Shown here: positions 5,931 to 6,705 of the stretch, piece after piece
Layout of the letters: each line of letters begins with the position of its first letter
Numbering within the stretch: the stretch's first letter is position 1
DNA from: Sphingobacteriales bacterium
GTDB lineage: Bacteria; Bacteroidota; Bacteroidia; Sphingobacteriales; Sphingobacteriaceae
Direction of reading: 5' to 3'
NCBI GenBank assembly: GCA_947478655.1
Contig: CANJWU010000067.1
Coordinates: forward strand, 1-6,705
Length of the DNA: 6,705 nt
Made by a program: the position numbers and the translations under genes
The notes under the pieces: generated by a model
The model's input: the letters and a program-made list of their open reading frames with translations, nothing else
What the model was told of the DNA's origin: nothing
The model's database searches: none

Positions 5931-6705
5931 TGAAAACTTTTTACGGTTCATTAAAATTAGGAATATTAGGCGGCGGTCAATTAGGACGAATGTGGATTCA
6001 AAATGCATTGAATTATAATGTCAATGTAAGCATACTCGACCCTGATAAAGATGCCCCTTGTAAAAATATTTGCGATCGTTTTGAAGTAGGTAGTTTAGCC
6101 GATTACGAAACCGTTTATCAATTTGGAAAAACAGTCGACTTACTGACTATCGAAATAGAAAAAGTAAATGTTGCTGCGCTCAAGCAATTAGTTGCAGAAG
6201 GTGTAAAAGTATATCCCGATCCAAGTATCATTGAACTGATACAAGATAAAGGCGCTCAAAAGCAATGGTTAATGAACCATCACATACCTACCTCCGATTT
6301 TAAATTAATTTCGGATCGAGCAGATTTAAGCAACTTAAAATGGTCGTTGCCTTATGTACAAAAATTAAGACGCGATGGCTATGATGGCAAAGGTGTGCTA
6401 ATTATTAAAGAGCAAGCCCAATTAGCAGCGGCATTTGAAGGACCTAGTTTAGTAGAAAAAATGGTGGATTTCGAAAAAGAAATTGCCATTATTGTTGCCC
6501 GAAACGAAAGCGGCGAAATCAAAACTTTTCCAGCCGTAGAAATGGATTTTCATCCTACGGCAAACTTAGTTGAATTTCAAATTTCCCCTGCAGCTATTTC
6601 CAATATCATTGAATTAAAAGCAGCTAATCTTGCAGAAAATATTGCAGAAGCACTGGAATTAGTTGGCTTATTAGCCATCGAATTTTTTGTAACAAAAGAG
6701 GGTCA
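5930..6705 (+). CDS. purK: N5-carboxyaminoimidazole ribonucleotide synthase (3' end outside window)
   Basis: This gene encodes the first 258 residues of the ATP-grasp enzyme that converts 5-aminoimidazole ribonucleotide, bicarbonate and ATP to N5-CAIR in de novo purine synthesis (cytoplasm). Visible are the N-terminal nucleotide-fold motif LGILGGGQLGRM (10-21), VDLLTIEIEKVN (69-80), QDKGAQKQWL (105-114), the ATP-grasp loop KLRRDGYDGKGV (145-156), SLVEKMVDFEKEIAIIVARN (173-192) and LLAIEFFV (247-254). PurK is usually about 350-390 residues, so roughly the last third lies outside. The ATG overlaps the nuoB stop by one base (TAATG), indicating translational coupling and one shared transcript. 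No internal stop or frameshift was found in my translation. The usual partner gene purE could follow beyond the window but cannot be seen. Confidence 0.95.
   Translation, partial: MKTFYGSLKLGILGGGQLGRMWIQNALNYNVNVSILDPDKDAPCKNICDRFEVGSLADYETVYQFGKTVDLLTIEIEKVNVAALKQLVAEGVKVYPDPSIIELIQDKGAQKQWLMNHHIPTSDFKLISDRADLSNLKWSLPYVQKLRRDGYDGKGVLIIKEQAQLAAAFEGPSLVEKMVDFEKEIAIIVARNESGEIKTFPAVEMDFHPTANLVEFQISPAAISNIIELKAANLAENIAEALELVGLLAIEFFVTKEG

Overview
The window looks like ordinary chromosomal housekeeping DNA from an AT-rich member of the Bacteroidota. The evidence is the strong A/T bias in silent positions, the absence of Shine-Dalgarno sequences before any start, several exact matches to the Bacteroidota -7 promoter element TAnnTTTG directly before start codons, and protein variants I recognise as typical of the phylum (for example the [13 protein letters not shown] stretch of NuoB). 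A Chitinophagia-like lineage is possible, but I cannot fix the class from this sequence.

Layout. From base 1 to 1650 the plus strand carries the 3' part of a DUF885-family putative metallopeptidase; its start lies before the window. A compact bidirectional hairpin terminator separates it from a convergent minus-strand gene for a small membrane-anchored SRPBCC (START-like) protein (1677-2207). That gene diverges across only 38 bp from a plus-strand RhlE-type DEAD-box RNA helicase gene (2246-3571). The helicase gene converges on, and overlaps by 4 bp, a minus-strand gene for an HI0933/BaiN-type flavoprotein (3568-4779). From 4840 to the right edge runs one tight plus-strand cluster: nuoA, nuoB and the 5' part of purK.

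How the genes work together. NuoA and NuoB belong to respiratory complex I: NuoA is a membrane-arm subunit and NuoB carries the terminal Fe-S cluster N2. PurK acts in de novo purine synthesis. Its start codon overlaps the nuoB stop (TAATG), so it is probably co-transcribed and translationally coupled with nuoAB although it is metabolically unrelated. The other four genes alternate in strand, show no functional link to each other and are probably single-gene transcription units.

I see no mobile element, CRISPR array, tRNA or rRNA, integrase, toxin-antitoxin pair or defence gene, and no gene-free stretch longer than about 60 bp. The points most worth a second look are three promoters whose -7 element lies only 3-6 nt before the start codon (predicting leaderless mRNAs), a NuoA with an unusual C-terminal extension of about 70 residues, and the placement of purK directly after nuoB where nuoC would be expected. 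I found no convincing new biological system here.
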